This document shows, in pieces, positions 10,620 to 22,900 of a stretch of DNA of 64,000 nt. Source of the stretch: Thereva unica (Eukaryota > Arthropoda > Insecta > Diptera > Therevidae); contig OX465281.1 of the NCBI GenBank assembly GCA_949987705.1, forward strand, positions 26,706,942 through 26,770,941, in the 5' to 3' direction. Both the position numbers and the translations under genes were made by a program. Position 1 is the first letter of the stretch. Every line of letters begins with the position of its first letter. Under the pieces are notes generated by a model. It made no database searches, was not told the origin of the DNA, and saw only the letters and a list, made by a program, of their open reading frames with translations.

Positions 10620-11000
10620 TCAGTGTTAATTGTGTCCTCGTTCATCTTTGGCTAAACCCCTGCACAAACTCTTGGCCCAACTTTGTTTGCTCCAAATGTC
10701 TTCAAGACTTTTGATAGCACCCCGCTGTGCTAACAAAATTCAAGGCTATTGGTATCGTCTAGGAAATAGAACAAAAGCCTTCTTTCCGTCCTTCATATCA
10801 AAGTAGTACTGGACGGCGTTGAACCAAACTCTACACCTGGCCGAGTCAACCAGTGACTAGACTAGTGGCCCTATGGCTAGATTCTATTACCCGCCTTCTT
10901 CCTAATCTTCATAAATCGATACTACTGGATCAAGATATGGTCGACAACTCGGCTACATTTTAATCAACAGGAAAATAGAGACAAACATGGAGGCTACATT
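10620..11000 (+). pseudogene. Internally deleted relic of the CR1/Jockey-type LINE
   Basis: Codons around 10636-10680 match the LAKPLRKLFA segment of the LINE at 46168-48198, then 10700-10760 matches its KAFDRVWHPALLTKLQA block, then the SFLSGRSIKVVLDG block near 10790, then FLIFINDLL near 10905. Intervening segments are deleted and stops are common. Opposite orientation to the 46 kb copy. Confidence 0.65.
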
Positions 11001-11109
11001 GCCAATATATAGAGGATCTGTGCAAATCCGCCAGAACCGTCACCATGGCTAATGGAAAGCGAACAGTTTACCCCCGTATAAGTCACCATACGTGGGATAA
11101 CATATCAAG

Positions 11110-11185
11110 GTGCGCGATTACGACTTTCAGCACAGAGGCCTAAACTCAACTTAACACTTCCTATATGCTGAAAGTCGTGCCCTCT
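11110..11185. repeat. Short palindrome ACGACTTTCAGCA...TGCTGAAAGTCGT
   Basis: ACGACTTTCAGCA (about 11118) is followed 35 bp later by its exact reverse complement. The left part matches the interior of the repeat at 2272-2415. Confidence 0.55.
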
Positions 11186-11289
11186 TTCTAGGACTCACAT
11201 TGTAGTGTACTTCAATAGAATGGAGAGTGTTCGGAAAGCTCGTACTTTGAATGTAAAACGAGTTCAGATAGGTTCTTAACTCACATTCG

Positions 11290-12090
11290 GTCCGAATAAT
11301 TAGCCCTATTCCTTAATGCCATTCGCCGCGGCTGTAGTTATCCTAGACTCCTCGTGGCCAGACGTGATTCTGCCGTTTTACTACACGGTAAGGTCTCACA
11401 AGCTTAGGTTTTAATTTCAACCTTGGGCTAAATTGTGTTCGCTTCACTGCAACCAAGGCGTCCTCCTTATAGACACTTTCAGTATTATGATTCTTACTAC
11501 TTTGTCTGTTATTCTACTGTTGAATCTGAGTAACATTTTGTTTGGCTTCTTGTCGAACCATCTCCTGCTAGTTCTGTAGTTAATTTTAATTAACGTCCTT
11601 TATAAAGGCTTGAAAGTCTGGTAATACTGCTATCTTTATTTCCATGCCAGTTAAAATACCAAAGGGCTAGAGCTTCGTACTTCTTGTTTTTTGGGTGGTA
11701 TTTATCATTTGGCGAACTCGATCAATGTGCTTGTACGTCAAGTTTGGCCCCGCGATCAATAATTTGGTTAGGATCGGTACTAGGATGCGATTCCTTTTTA
11801 CCTGTCAATTTCCTCTCAGGACGCCAGTAGTGATTAAAGAATGTGGTATGCCTTCTTCTATGTAGTCATTTTGAAACAGATTGGCTGGAAAAGCTGTTCC
11901 TCGGTCCGATTTTATCCTTTTTGGGTTACCAAAAATAGCTGTCAGCTTCCTCAACCAGTCGACACCCTCCACGCTTGACGTACTCTTAGTGGGGTACAAG
12001 CGAACAAATTTAGAAAACGCATCTATTATTACTACATACTGTGATGTTTTATGCGCCATCTGTTCGTTAAAAAGCTGAATCAACGATTGT
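11290..12090 (-). pseudogene. Ty3/Gypsy pol fragment (integrase core and C-terminal region)
   Basis: The 92-residue ORF 11805-12083 contains VVIIDAFSKFVRLYP (first catalytic Asp) and KSDRGTAFPANLF (second catalytic Asp) of a retroviral-type integrase. Below it, out of frame, come the LVAVKRTQFSPRLKLKP-like and GPYKVV-like segments of the integrase C-terminal region at about 11380-11470. The coding sequence has a missing third catalytic block and multiple breaks; no replication-competent element is present. Confidence 0.75.
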
Positions 12091-12091
12091 C

Positions 12092-12555
12092 GTTAACGAC
12101 TGTGGTTGTTGTCTGAACTAATGACTTATGTACTAAACTAAAATTGGAACGCGCGATAAGTGAAGACAACTTCAAGCTTCTTGCCGAAAAGAAAAGAACA
12201 TACCACTAGGCACTGCAAAAGGGACGAAGGTTCCAGAAGTTAGATAAAGGTGGAGCTGGGATATAAAAGCGACTTGCAGGCGCTGAGAAAGTCAGTTTTG
12301 ATTTGAAAGGCGATGAAAGTGTTCTGAAGTGAGAACAGTGAAAAGTGGTGATTTAAAAGTGAATTATAAAGCGATAGATAGAATTTAATAGTGCGAAATA
12401 TTAAATTGAAAGTGATTATAGTGAACTATAAGAATTGTGTTTGTTATTAAATTGTGTTTTGGTTTGTAATAAATAAATATTTGTGTGGATAATTAAAAAG
12501 TGTATTCCTTAATTAATCCTACGAATCCGTTAAGCCGTAAAAACGTAACAATACT
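12092..12555 (+). mobile_element. Probable solo LTR of a Ty3/Gypsy element
   Basis: TATAAAAG at 12262-12269 lies 30 bp upstream of TCAGTT at 12292, the insect TATA/initiator spacing, and AATAAA at 12468-12473 follows after about 175 bp, with the sequence ending near ACGTAACA (12553). This U3-R-U5 order is that of a Gypsy LTR. No second copy and no exact target duplication was found. It abuts a minus-strand integrase fragment but has plus orientation, so the two may be unrelated. Confidence 0.55.
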
Positions 12556-12559
12556 ATGG

Positions 12560-13937
12560 TTGTTTTTTTTAATTACATTCATGCGAACTATATCATCTAC
12601 ATATATGCAATATCTGAAAAGCACGATCCTCTGTATCAATGGGTGTTATAAGGCCTTCCTGTTTGTCGGTCTAGGTCTAGGTTTGTTATGCGCTCTGTGC
12701 ATCTTTTGACTAACTATAATACCTTAGTTTTTATTTTACTTTAATAAAAATTAACGGACTAGGAATTGCCGGCTACATAATGAGGATAGAGGACAATCGC
12801 AAAACAGCTGATGGTATCAGAAATTTTTGGGAAATATACCAGTAAGTAGAATCAGGAGGGGATGGATAGGTCGTCGTTCGCGCTAGACATCCCGTGTATT
12901 TTATTATGAAAAGGGGCGTATTTTTTTAGTAGCCCACGGGCGTCGAATATCTTAGGACGACACTGCTGTCACGCCCCACGACCGGCTTTCAGCACAGGCA
13001 CCATAATGCCAATTATGCTCGAGAAGACGGATGACTTTGTTGGTCAATAGCTTTTGTCAATTTATCACTCCTAGAGACGGTCCAAAGTGTGATCTTCATT
13101 CCGATCTGCACAACATCCTAGAGCTCAAACGTAAGTTTCATCGCCATTTGCTTCAGCATCCCTTACACCATTTTCTTTTCTTCTAACTAAGCTAAATACT
13201 AGACCTTGCATCATTATTCGAACGACATGACGGGCCACTGTTACTGAAGGGGTTGATCCCTAAGCTTAGTTTATCACCTAAAAATAGCCCTTAAACAGGG
13301 TTGCCGATTGTACTTAATTTAACCTATCTACCATCACTACTTAAATTACTGCAATATAATCGAAAAAATAAAACTGTCAAATCGTTAATTTCGAAATTAT
13401 TCGAAATCTCAACCGAAAACCACTTAAATGTAACTTGAACTTAAGTGCATAATGCAATTAAATTTTACCACCATCCACAACCATCTCCATAAACCAAGAA
13501 TCTATAAACAGGATAAGTTCTCGAAATATTTCAAAGAGCATTGAATTTACACCGCGAGAAACCAGTTTCTAATCATTGATAAAAAAATTCTAAAAACCGA
13601 TTAGAATATTGGTGTGATAAATGCAGCAAGATCCCCAAGTGCGGTGCGCGGAGCACCAACAGGAACCGAATCTAGTTATGACGGCACACTAGTTGGGGTA
13701 CCTAAAAATCTATTGGACTCGAAGTAGTAAGAAGCTTACATATGTTTATCCCCTTCCAATCTAGTCTTCGATCGTTACGGTTCAAGTGTTAAAAACCTCT
13801 TCTTAAGATCTTGAATTGTCCGAGAGCCGTTTAGTTCTTGTTAAGCAGTGACGCGCAGCGCAACTGATCGTGTTCCGTGTGTTTTCGAATAATAAGTGAA
13901 AAATATAAGTTTAATAATTATTTAAAAATAAATAAAA
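12560..13937. other. Upstream region and 5' leader of the lysozyme-like gene
   Basis: No ORF with recognisable content. About 13845-13937 reads like an insect 5' untranslated leader (GTGACGCGCAGCGCAACTG followed by an A/T-rich leader ending AATAAAA before the ATG). No clear TATA box; promoter position is inferred. A copy of the CTTTCAGCACAGG motif shared with the 2.3 kb repeat occurs near 12990. Confidence 0.35.
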
Positions 13938-16900
13938 ATGAATTTCAAAATTGCATCCTTCACCACAGCAGCAGCTTTGCTCGTTCTAGGATGCGCCCTG
14001 CTTGTCAGTGGTGATGTTTCCCACTTGCCTCTAGGTAGGTGTATTCTAGTAGATATAAAAATGTATTTTTAATAATAAAATTTCAATTATGGATGCCCAG
14101 TAATTATCTCGACGATTAAATGTAAATCTGTGCAAAAATGAAGTGGATAAACCCGTCTGTGGCGGCGGCACCTGCTGCTACTCTCAAGCAGATGAGAATT
14201 AATTCATGCTTTACGGATGTAAAGTGCGATCGCCGCCGCCGCATATTTTATGAGTCAAGGCCATTTTTATGAGCAGAATTTTTTCTTCCATTAATTTTTA
14301 TTGAAAACAAAAAAATCGTTTTAATTTTTACCTGAACGCGGTAATTGGTGGAAATGAGTTTTTTAATTAATTTAAAACAAAAATATGATTTCTACTTTAC
14401 ATCAGTTTTGTTCGAAACGGGAATATTCCTTTCGAAAATCGAGACAAACTAATCAAAAATGAATGAATTTTTCGCACTTCGAAAAATGTTTTATATAAAA
14501 TTTAATCTTCACACGTCAATAATGATGTAATTTCCTTAAATAAAATCTGGAATCAACGAATATTTTGAAATAATCGATAACTTGAACTTTGTCGGCCTTC
14601 GCTCGATTTATTGCAATAATTTTTTTTTATTATTTTCATTTTAAATGCGCCATTCAACGACATTGTGTGGGGTACACCAACATTCCTTCTTGGAATTATT
14701 TTAAATAAAGTAATCATTTTTGATTTCATGGATAAAAAGTAATTTATAGTTTTAATTTAAAATTAAACTTACCTTAATAAGCTGGCGATTTTTTTATATA
14801 CATTATATTATTGATTGATTAATTCCAATCGATAATGGTGGATTAATATTTATTTGATAAATATATTTAGAGCGTGAAGAAATTTCTTATTTTTATTAAT
14901 GCCTGTCGATATTAATAACGTGTTTAAAAGTGAATTGTGAAATCTGGTTTACAACCAAACCATAAGGCACCACCGGCGGCAACACGCTTCGTGATTGATC
15001 TTGATAATTTTTATTGATTCTTGTTTTCCTTGAATTTTTCCAAAGCGTGGTCAATACGTCAAAGTCAATCATTGTTGAGTTGATTGTGAAAATTATTTTT
15101 GTAAAGTTTTACATTCTTTGATAATTTTTATCCAGTTTATTTTATCATTTTTATATTCAAATATAAAAATAACGTTATTAAAATAACGATTTTTGTATAA
15201 TAAATACTTACCAGAATCGAGTTGTCAAAGAACAATGCTTTTTAATGACAGTTGCAAAATTTGGTTGTTTTAAATGGTGCCATTAGGGATTTGCAAATAG
15301 CTGCGTGAGTTTTCTATGCTTTTTAGTACTTTTGAGTAAAACAGAAAACGAAAACAAAATTTTGTAAACCTAACATAAAAGAGTTGAGCAAAACTTAACC
15401 TAAAAATTTTGTCGTTTCTTAATTTGTATACAAATAAAAAGTTAAACTGGGTTTCCATCCATCCATCATCCAATGGCACTACATCTCAAGCTCGAGCCTT
15501 GGCCTCCTCTAGGGCATTTCTCCAAGTTTGACGGTTCCTTGCAGCAGTTCTCCAGTTCCGAATGTTGAGCATTGTCTCTGCGTCAGCCGTCACAGAGTCT
15601 ATCCATCTCCTCCTGGGTCTACCTACTGGTCTATTTCCTGGAATTTCTGCCACTATGGGCCGTTTTGGAATACGGTTGTCATCCATCCTAATCACGTGGC
15701 CGGCTAGTCTTTAGTCTGTTGATTTTTTAAATGTTGAGAGTTGTGGGTCGTCAAAAATTTCATACAACTCGTTGTTGTATCTCCTTCGCCATATTCCATC
15801 CTCTTTCGTTGAGCCTATTATGCATCTGAGAACTTTCCTCTCAAACCTGTTGACTCGTTCCTCTATGTCCTGGGTAATCAGTTCAAGTTTCGCTGCCATA
15901 GCACAGTACTGGTCGTATTACTGTTTCGTAGAGTGAAAGTTTCGTTTTTCTGTGCACAAATCTTGCAGAAATTGTTTTTGGGCATAAAAAGCTCTGTTAG
16001 CCAGTAGTATTCGTCTAGTTATTTCTTCCTTTTCATCGTTTCTTTTTGTAATTGTAGACCCAAGGTATACTGCTTTATCGACTACTTCTAGATTGTGTTC
16101 GTAGATGGTTATATTTCTTCCCATTCTAAACCTTCCAGCTCTGGATTGTTGCATCACCTTTGTTTACTCTTCGGCAATGTTGAGCCCTCTGTCCTTGGCC
16201 GCCTCTCTTAATTCGACATAGACTTCTTTTACTGCCAAGAAGGACCTTCCCACGATGTTCACGTCATCCGCATATCTAAGTAGTTGTACAGACTGCGTTG
16301 CTATGGGCGCACTTCTCTGTACTGACGTTTTTCTTATCACCCATTCTAGGGCCAAGTTGAAAAGCTTGAGGGCTAGTCCATCTCCTTGCCTAAGTCCTTG
16401 TCGCACTTCGAACTCTTCTGTTCCTGAATTCTGGATCCTTACTTTCGCCAGGGAGCTATTCGTTGCACATTTTATCAGTCGTACCAGCTTGGAGGGGACT
16501 CCTAATTGCAATAGGATCCTGTACAGCATCTCTCTGTTTAACAAGTCATATGCCTGTTGAAAGTCGACAAATACCTGATATATATCTATATTCCTTTCCC
16601 AGGTTTTCTCCAGAATTTCTTTTAAGGTCAGCAGCTGATCCGATGTTGACCTGTTCGTCCTAAAACCAGCTTGGTATACTCCTATAAGGCCTTCCGCTAT
16701 AGGTTCTAGTTTTTATTTCACAAGGATTGTGAAGGTTGGGTTTAATGGAACCGAAAAAAGGAAGTGCAGCTTAGAGTAGAACAGTCGAGCAAGTTACAGC
16801 AAAAAATCTTGCCCAAAAAGATAGAGCAGAAACCCGTTCTTAAAATTGCTCTAGTTCAACTTAGAGCAGGCTCATGAAACACTAATCTAAGCCCCTTTAG

Positions 16901-19900
16901 GCAAGCTAGAGCAACAGGATTACTCATGAAACACATTTTGCTGAGATATCTCAATTTAGCGCAATTTAGAGCATTGTTTCTCAACTTGGGATTCGCGACC
17001 CACAAAGGTTTTAAAGGTTGATCCCAACATATCCGTAATGTGACGGCGACATTAGTGAAAAAATGTAGCGGCACAATGAATTCCATGGAAACAAATTTTG
17101 GATCTCCCGTGATGCGATTTTTAAATTCAAAATAGCCGCCGAAATATGACCGAAATTCAAAATGGTTACTCAAATATGAATTTGCAATTGTGTTCCGATT
17201 TCAATTAAAGTAGGTATCTAGGGGTTTTTAATTTATGGTCAAAACTTATGAATGACCGCGATAATATAGCCGACGAATTTTCCAATTGTGTTCCGATTCC
17301 AATGAAAATCGGCATCTGGGATTTTTTTGAGGTAACGAATGTTTCATTAGAATTATTTATTAATTCAAAATGGCCGCGCCAATATGGTGGACGAATTTTG
17401 TTACTTGTGTTCCGAATCCCATAAAATTCCCATATTTTCGAATTGCACAAGTTTCGAAACTTTGTATGACGGTGCATGGAGGTCTCCCATGATGCATCTC
17501 AATGTCCGATTTTAGAAATTCATAATGGCCGAAATACAAAATGACCGCGTAAATATGATTTAATTTTCCAATTGTGTTCCGATTCCAATGGAAGTGTGTA
17601 TCTGGCGGTGGGCGGACAAATTTTTAAAATCTAGCGGCCCTCTCGCGGTCCCCTAACTTAATACTAACCAGGTCCAATGCTGCTTGACCTCTTTAAGCGA
17701 ACCAGAACCAGTCTATTGAGTGTGTAAATAACATCCTTCACGGCGACCTACATAATTGCTTGAAATATGAAGCAATGTAACAGCAAAAACTAAAGCTTTG
17801 TATGAGTAAAACTGAAGCATAAGGGTATTACTATAAGCTTTTTAAAAAGTAATCCAGATGTTGGGACTGCCCTATTTCATTTGTAATGAGGTTGTCTCAT
17901 AGGGCCCTTATGAGAAACTGATAAGTTATATCTCACTTTAGATTTTTTTTGTGTTGTTTTGATAAGGAAACTAGACAGGAAAGAATGTCTAAACGAGAGG
18001 GATCAATATTTTTTGTAGACCTCTGAGTCTGTTGAAGCAGTTTGGCCTTCCAATCTGAGGTATAGCGTGTCGTGGTATGAATAGAAATGTCATGAGGGCC
18101 AGACGCACTGAGTGCCACAATATGAAGGAATACGTCATCCTCGATGGGTTTAAGGCAAATTCAAACTTTACTACATATTCTGTATATTTGTAGAAAAATT
18201 TATTTAATCCATTTATATCACATATCTTTTGAAATATCCACTCTAAAATCTTCGATCTCGACAAAAAAAACTTTCGATCACTAGCATAAACTCAGAAACG
18301 TAAATATTTTCCATTCTACCACTTCGACCATCAAAAGAATATGGTTCCTGTGATGGGAATGTGGTTACTTTACCGGTGAATATTCGATCATGGCGATTGG
18401 GTAAGTGATCAATTTTCGAACATAGTAAAAATTAACTTCACGTTGTTTCAACAAAATCAATGTTCTTTTTTCTACATGGCATTGATACTCTTGCAACACT
18501 AGATTAGTCGACTCTGCTCACTGTGTCCTCCTTCAGCTAACCTTACCGCGCTTACTGCAATCTAAGAATTCATTCATAAGTAGAACAAGTAGATTTGCGA
18601 AAATATTTTAATATTATGCAATAAACGGTTCTTCAAGACTTTAAGATGTTAATCCAACCCTTTTGTGGTTGGATCCGTCCAGCGAGCGGAGCGAGCTTAA
18701 CTTTCTATGAGTGAGAACTGACCAAGAGCTTGGAGTTTAGCTAATAGAGCAAAGTGAATAAAGCAGAAGATAATGCTGTTTCTAAGACGGGATCTGAAAG
18801 ATCTAATAGACTATGGATTTCTCAAAATCCAACAGAGCCTAATTCATTGCTGTATGGTCGACAAATTTATGATCGGTGATCGTGGCTGGATGAAGAGGAA
18901 CCAGCGAACTTCGCGCTTGAACTCTTGGATTGCATGAGTTATTTTTTTAGACAGTAGGGGCAATGACTTATTTGTGCTGTTTAAATCGACCATGAAGTGT
19001 TTTCGTAATCATTCGATTACTCTGTAGGAGCCTTGGAATGATGTGTCCGAAAGGTTTTCGTACCCGATCGTTGCGCATAATGACGTAGTCGAAGCTCTCT
19101 AAGTCCTTATGCAAGTGTACATACTTTTAAATTATTTGTAAAGGATACGTTGCCTTGAAGTTCTGCATATGCGAACGAAGACGAGTGAGAAATTCTAATA
19201 GGGAGCCAGTGACAGATTTTTATCATTCATTTCATTTCTGCTGAAACCTAAATGAAATGACTAGCAAATTTTTTTTTATGTTTGTATGAGAAGCTGACGT
19301 GTATTCCACTAATAAGTTACAGCCAGTTGGCATTTTTTATTCCTTTTCGTTTCATGGCATCTGTTATTGGACACATTTTCAGCCGGAGTGAAATCACTGA
19401 AACCATTTTTTTACGCGTTTGATGGGCACCCGTTGTCCCACCCACCCACGCTCTCCCAGCTGACGTTCACGGTGGTTTATAGTACACCTGAGTTGAGTGT
19501 TTCAGCCAAAATCTATTACTGGCTCCCGGACTATAAGGGGTCTATTGGGTTTTTTTATCAGTTGAGATAGAAATCGAATTAGGTCTCAGATTGTGACCGT
19601 AAGAGTTCGACTGGTGATTATTGTAAGTCGGTTTTAATTTAACAGTTGTGAATTGCCGGTAGAAACTTTCGACCGTTCCGTTTGCCTTCGGCTGATAGGC
19701 AGACGTTCTCATTCGGCCTAAACGAGTAAGCCGGCAGGAAGGTAGCTTGTGCTACGGTCGTGTAATCCCAGCCGTCCGATAAACAGGTCAAGAAGGCTGT
19801 AGCCGTCTTTAATAACTAAAGGAGTAAGACGATGAGGAGCCAGAAAAAAACTAGCCACTCCTATCGTCTTTTCGTCCGATAATCGTATCGTCTTCCTCAT

Positions 19901-22900
19901 TGGTTTAGGCACGGACGTCTTGTTTTGTGCGACACAACGGCTGTCCTGCACGCGCAACCTAGATCACTGACACTGATCCGCATTTTCGGCACAACTTGCT
20001 TGAACTTCATCTCTTATAACGATCAGGCCAGCGTACCAGCTGATTTATAATCTGATATTGGTATTTGTATATTAACTATTACTCATCGCAATGATCGACA
20101 ATAAATCATAGAAATTAAATTTCCCCAAAAACCATTTCTTTATTAATAGTTACCTGAAAGCACTTGACTACACTTTTACCCATACTAATTTTTCATTCAT
20201 CATTATTCCACAACTGCTTGAAAAAGATCATTCAGAGGTCAAAAACTTCTGACCTCTATCTCCTCACAACTCGGAATCCACCTGTGCTCAGCACCATAAG
20301 CGGGCGTTTATTCCAATCAATTTAGAAAATCCCAACCTGATAATGCTTAGTAACAAACCGGATGCATTCTTATTATCATCACGCGAAGCCCATTAGAACT
20401 TCAGGTCCACTCGTTCCCCCGAGTATAAAATTTATCGGAATGGATTACCGCAAGGAATAAAAGTTTTTAATTCCTCTCAACAAAATACGCATTATGTTAA
20501 TTAGCCGGTACCATTGATATACACCTGGTTGTGGTTCTTCTGCGTAAGGTTCTTGCTGGTTGGTCTTCGTTGTAACTTTAAATTTTGAATTAAATTAAAA
20601 AAAATCTCAGTGAAAAACAAGAATTTCTCCGATTTGTTTTTGTTTTTTCAATATTCGATACAAGTTCGAAAATTTTTCGACATTAAACTATAATTGTAAA
20701 CAAAGTAGAAAAATTACATAAAATTTAATTGCCTATTGAATATTTATTAAAAATTACATAATATATTTTATTACCCCCAATCAGCTGTCACAGTTTTTTT
20801 ATTCAAAGCTACATAATTAAAAATTTAAATTAAAAATTTCCTGAAATTTATTTCACACTTCATGGAATAAATTAATTCGAAATTGAATTAAATTTCTGAC
20901 GTTTTCTAATAAATCGATGGCGAAGTCGTTACCCGATTATAGATACGATAGAAAAAAATATATTTATTAAAATTCGTGAAAATTGTGTTTATAGCAGAAA
21001 CGTAGAAAATTGACATTGAAGAACCAAAATCGCATCTTACATCATTCTTCGAATTTACCATCACAATAATTTCTAGGAATTAGGAGGAATACATTTCTCT
21101 TATTTTTTTTATATATAAATATTTGTAAGGAAGCAAAAATGAATATAACTTCTCAATAGTGACAGTAATAAACTGTCACAGGAGCGTGAAAGACATAAAT
21201 TCAAATATGGCGGATACGACAGTAAATAAAAGTAAAATTGACAGAAAAGTTATAACAAACTGGACGGGTTTTGCGTGTCAAAAAAGAAACAATGAGTGTA
21301 AAATACCTGTTTGTGTTATAATAATACAAAAGAAAAACTGAAACTCGTGCCGCGCAATATGTCTCCAAATTTAACGCAATAATTATATCAAAAGAACCAA
21401 TTTTTAGAATGAAATATTTTTCCATTGGGTAATTTTATACCCGAATATGAGTTACGGATGTTGAAAACAAGTTGTTCCAAATATGGATTGAGATTTTTTT
21501 TAAAGTAGACCTCATTGATGGCATTATGTGCTAAACTGTGAAATAAAGTTGTTTAGGGATTTGGTTAAAGTCATGTGTAATGATAACTGCTGAGATGAAT
21601 AGTGAATATCGATGGTTGCAAAAGGGCTGTGCTCAAGTCGATGTCCTATCGCCCTTCTATTTCTTGAATAAACAGAGCTTAAAAGGCTAGGACTAAGCAG
21701 ATGATATCGTCATAACATATATGAGCGAGGATGCCACTATCTTGAACGTCATAAATGTCTGTTTTTCATAGGTGCAATTACAACTTTCCATATATGTCGT
21801 TCTCCGTAATGGCAAATTAACCGACAGCTTTGTGGTGAGTTCAGGAGTACGACAAGAATGCCTACTTTCGCCATTATTATTTCTTATAGTAATAAACGAC
21901 ATCGTTGTCGCTCCTTGTAGAATAGGGGGATGGAATGGGGTTTGCTAGACCGCTTTAAGGATCTCGACTACACGGATGATATTTGTTTGCTGACATCAGG
22001 ACCTAAAAAAATGTTTAACAATTTGGCAACAGAAAGTAGTCCAGCAGGCTTAAGGCTGAACCCGAATAAAACCAAAGAAATGCGAATAAATGGAAACACC
22101 AATGAACGGACAGCGCTGAATAACCGTGACGTGGAACTGGTAGATAAATTTTGCTACCTCCACAGTATTATTACCGAAAACGGTGGAGCAGGAGAAAACG
22201 TCAGTTTCAATAAATAAAGCACGAAGCGCAGATGAATGCCTGTTCCGCATACGGAGATCAACGGAGATCTCAACCATCACCAAATTGCGGCTGTTCAACT
22301 CCAACGTTAAGGCAGTGATTTTCGGTTGGGAAACATGGAAAGTCACCCAACTCATCACCGACCGCCTACAAGTTTTCATCAACATATGCCTACGTCGTAT
22401 CCTAAATATCTGCTGGCAAGATAGAATTTCAAATGAAGAAAGAAATATGGCGCAGTACCGGTCAGAAAGTATTAGACGACCAAATCAGGCGATGGAAATG
22501 GAATTGGATTGGCCACACCTTGCGACGCGAAAACGAAAATCTAGCTAAACAGGCCCTTGACTGGAACCTGCAAGGAACCCGTCGAGCTGGAATACCTAGA
22601 TCAAGCAAGAGGAGAGCTTTATTAGCAGAGGCCACCTTCAAATTAAGTCCAAATGATCCTCACTTCAAATCGTACATCATAATGTGATTTCATAGTTTAC
22701 CGTACCAAAATGTCGTCGCTGACTACTTGCCTCGCTTACCAGCAATCGATAACGTTGACACTATCATCTTTTGACTTGCCTACACTGGCAAAGAATCACA
22801 AAGGTAACACAGAGTAGAGTTACATATCGGCAAAGGGGCACTCTAGCAAAGGCTCTAGGTGAAAACTAGTCTTCACGACAATAACTTTCACTACTCATCA

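Noticed and set aside
16968..17720. Complete hAT transposon
   Set aside because: The left edge resembles a hAT end, but the presumed right end is better explained as 5S rRNA-derived sequence and no 8 bp duplication is seen.
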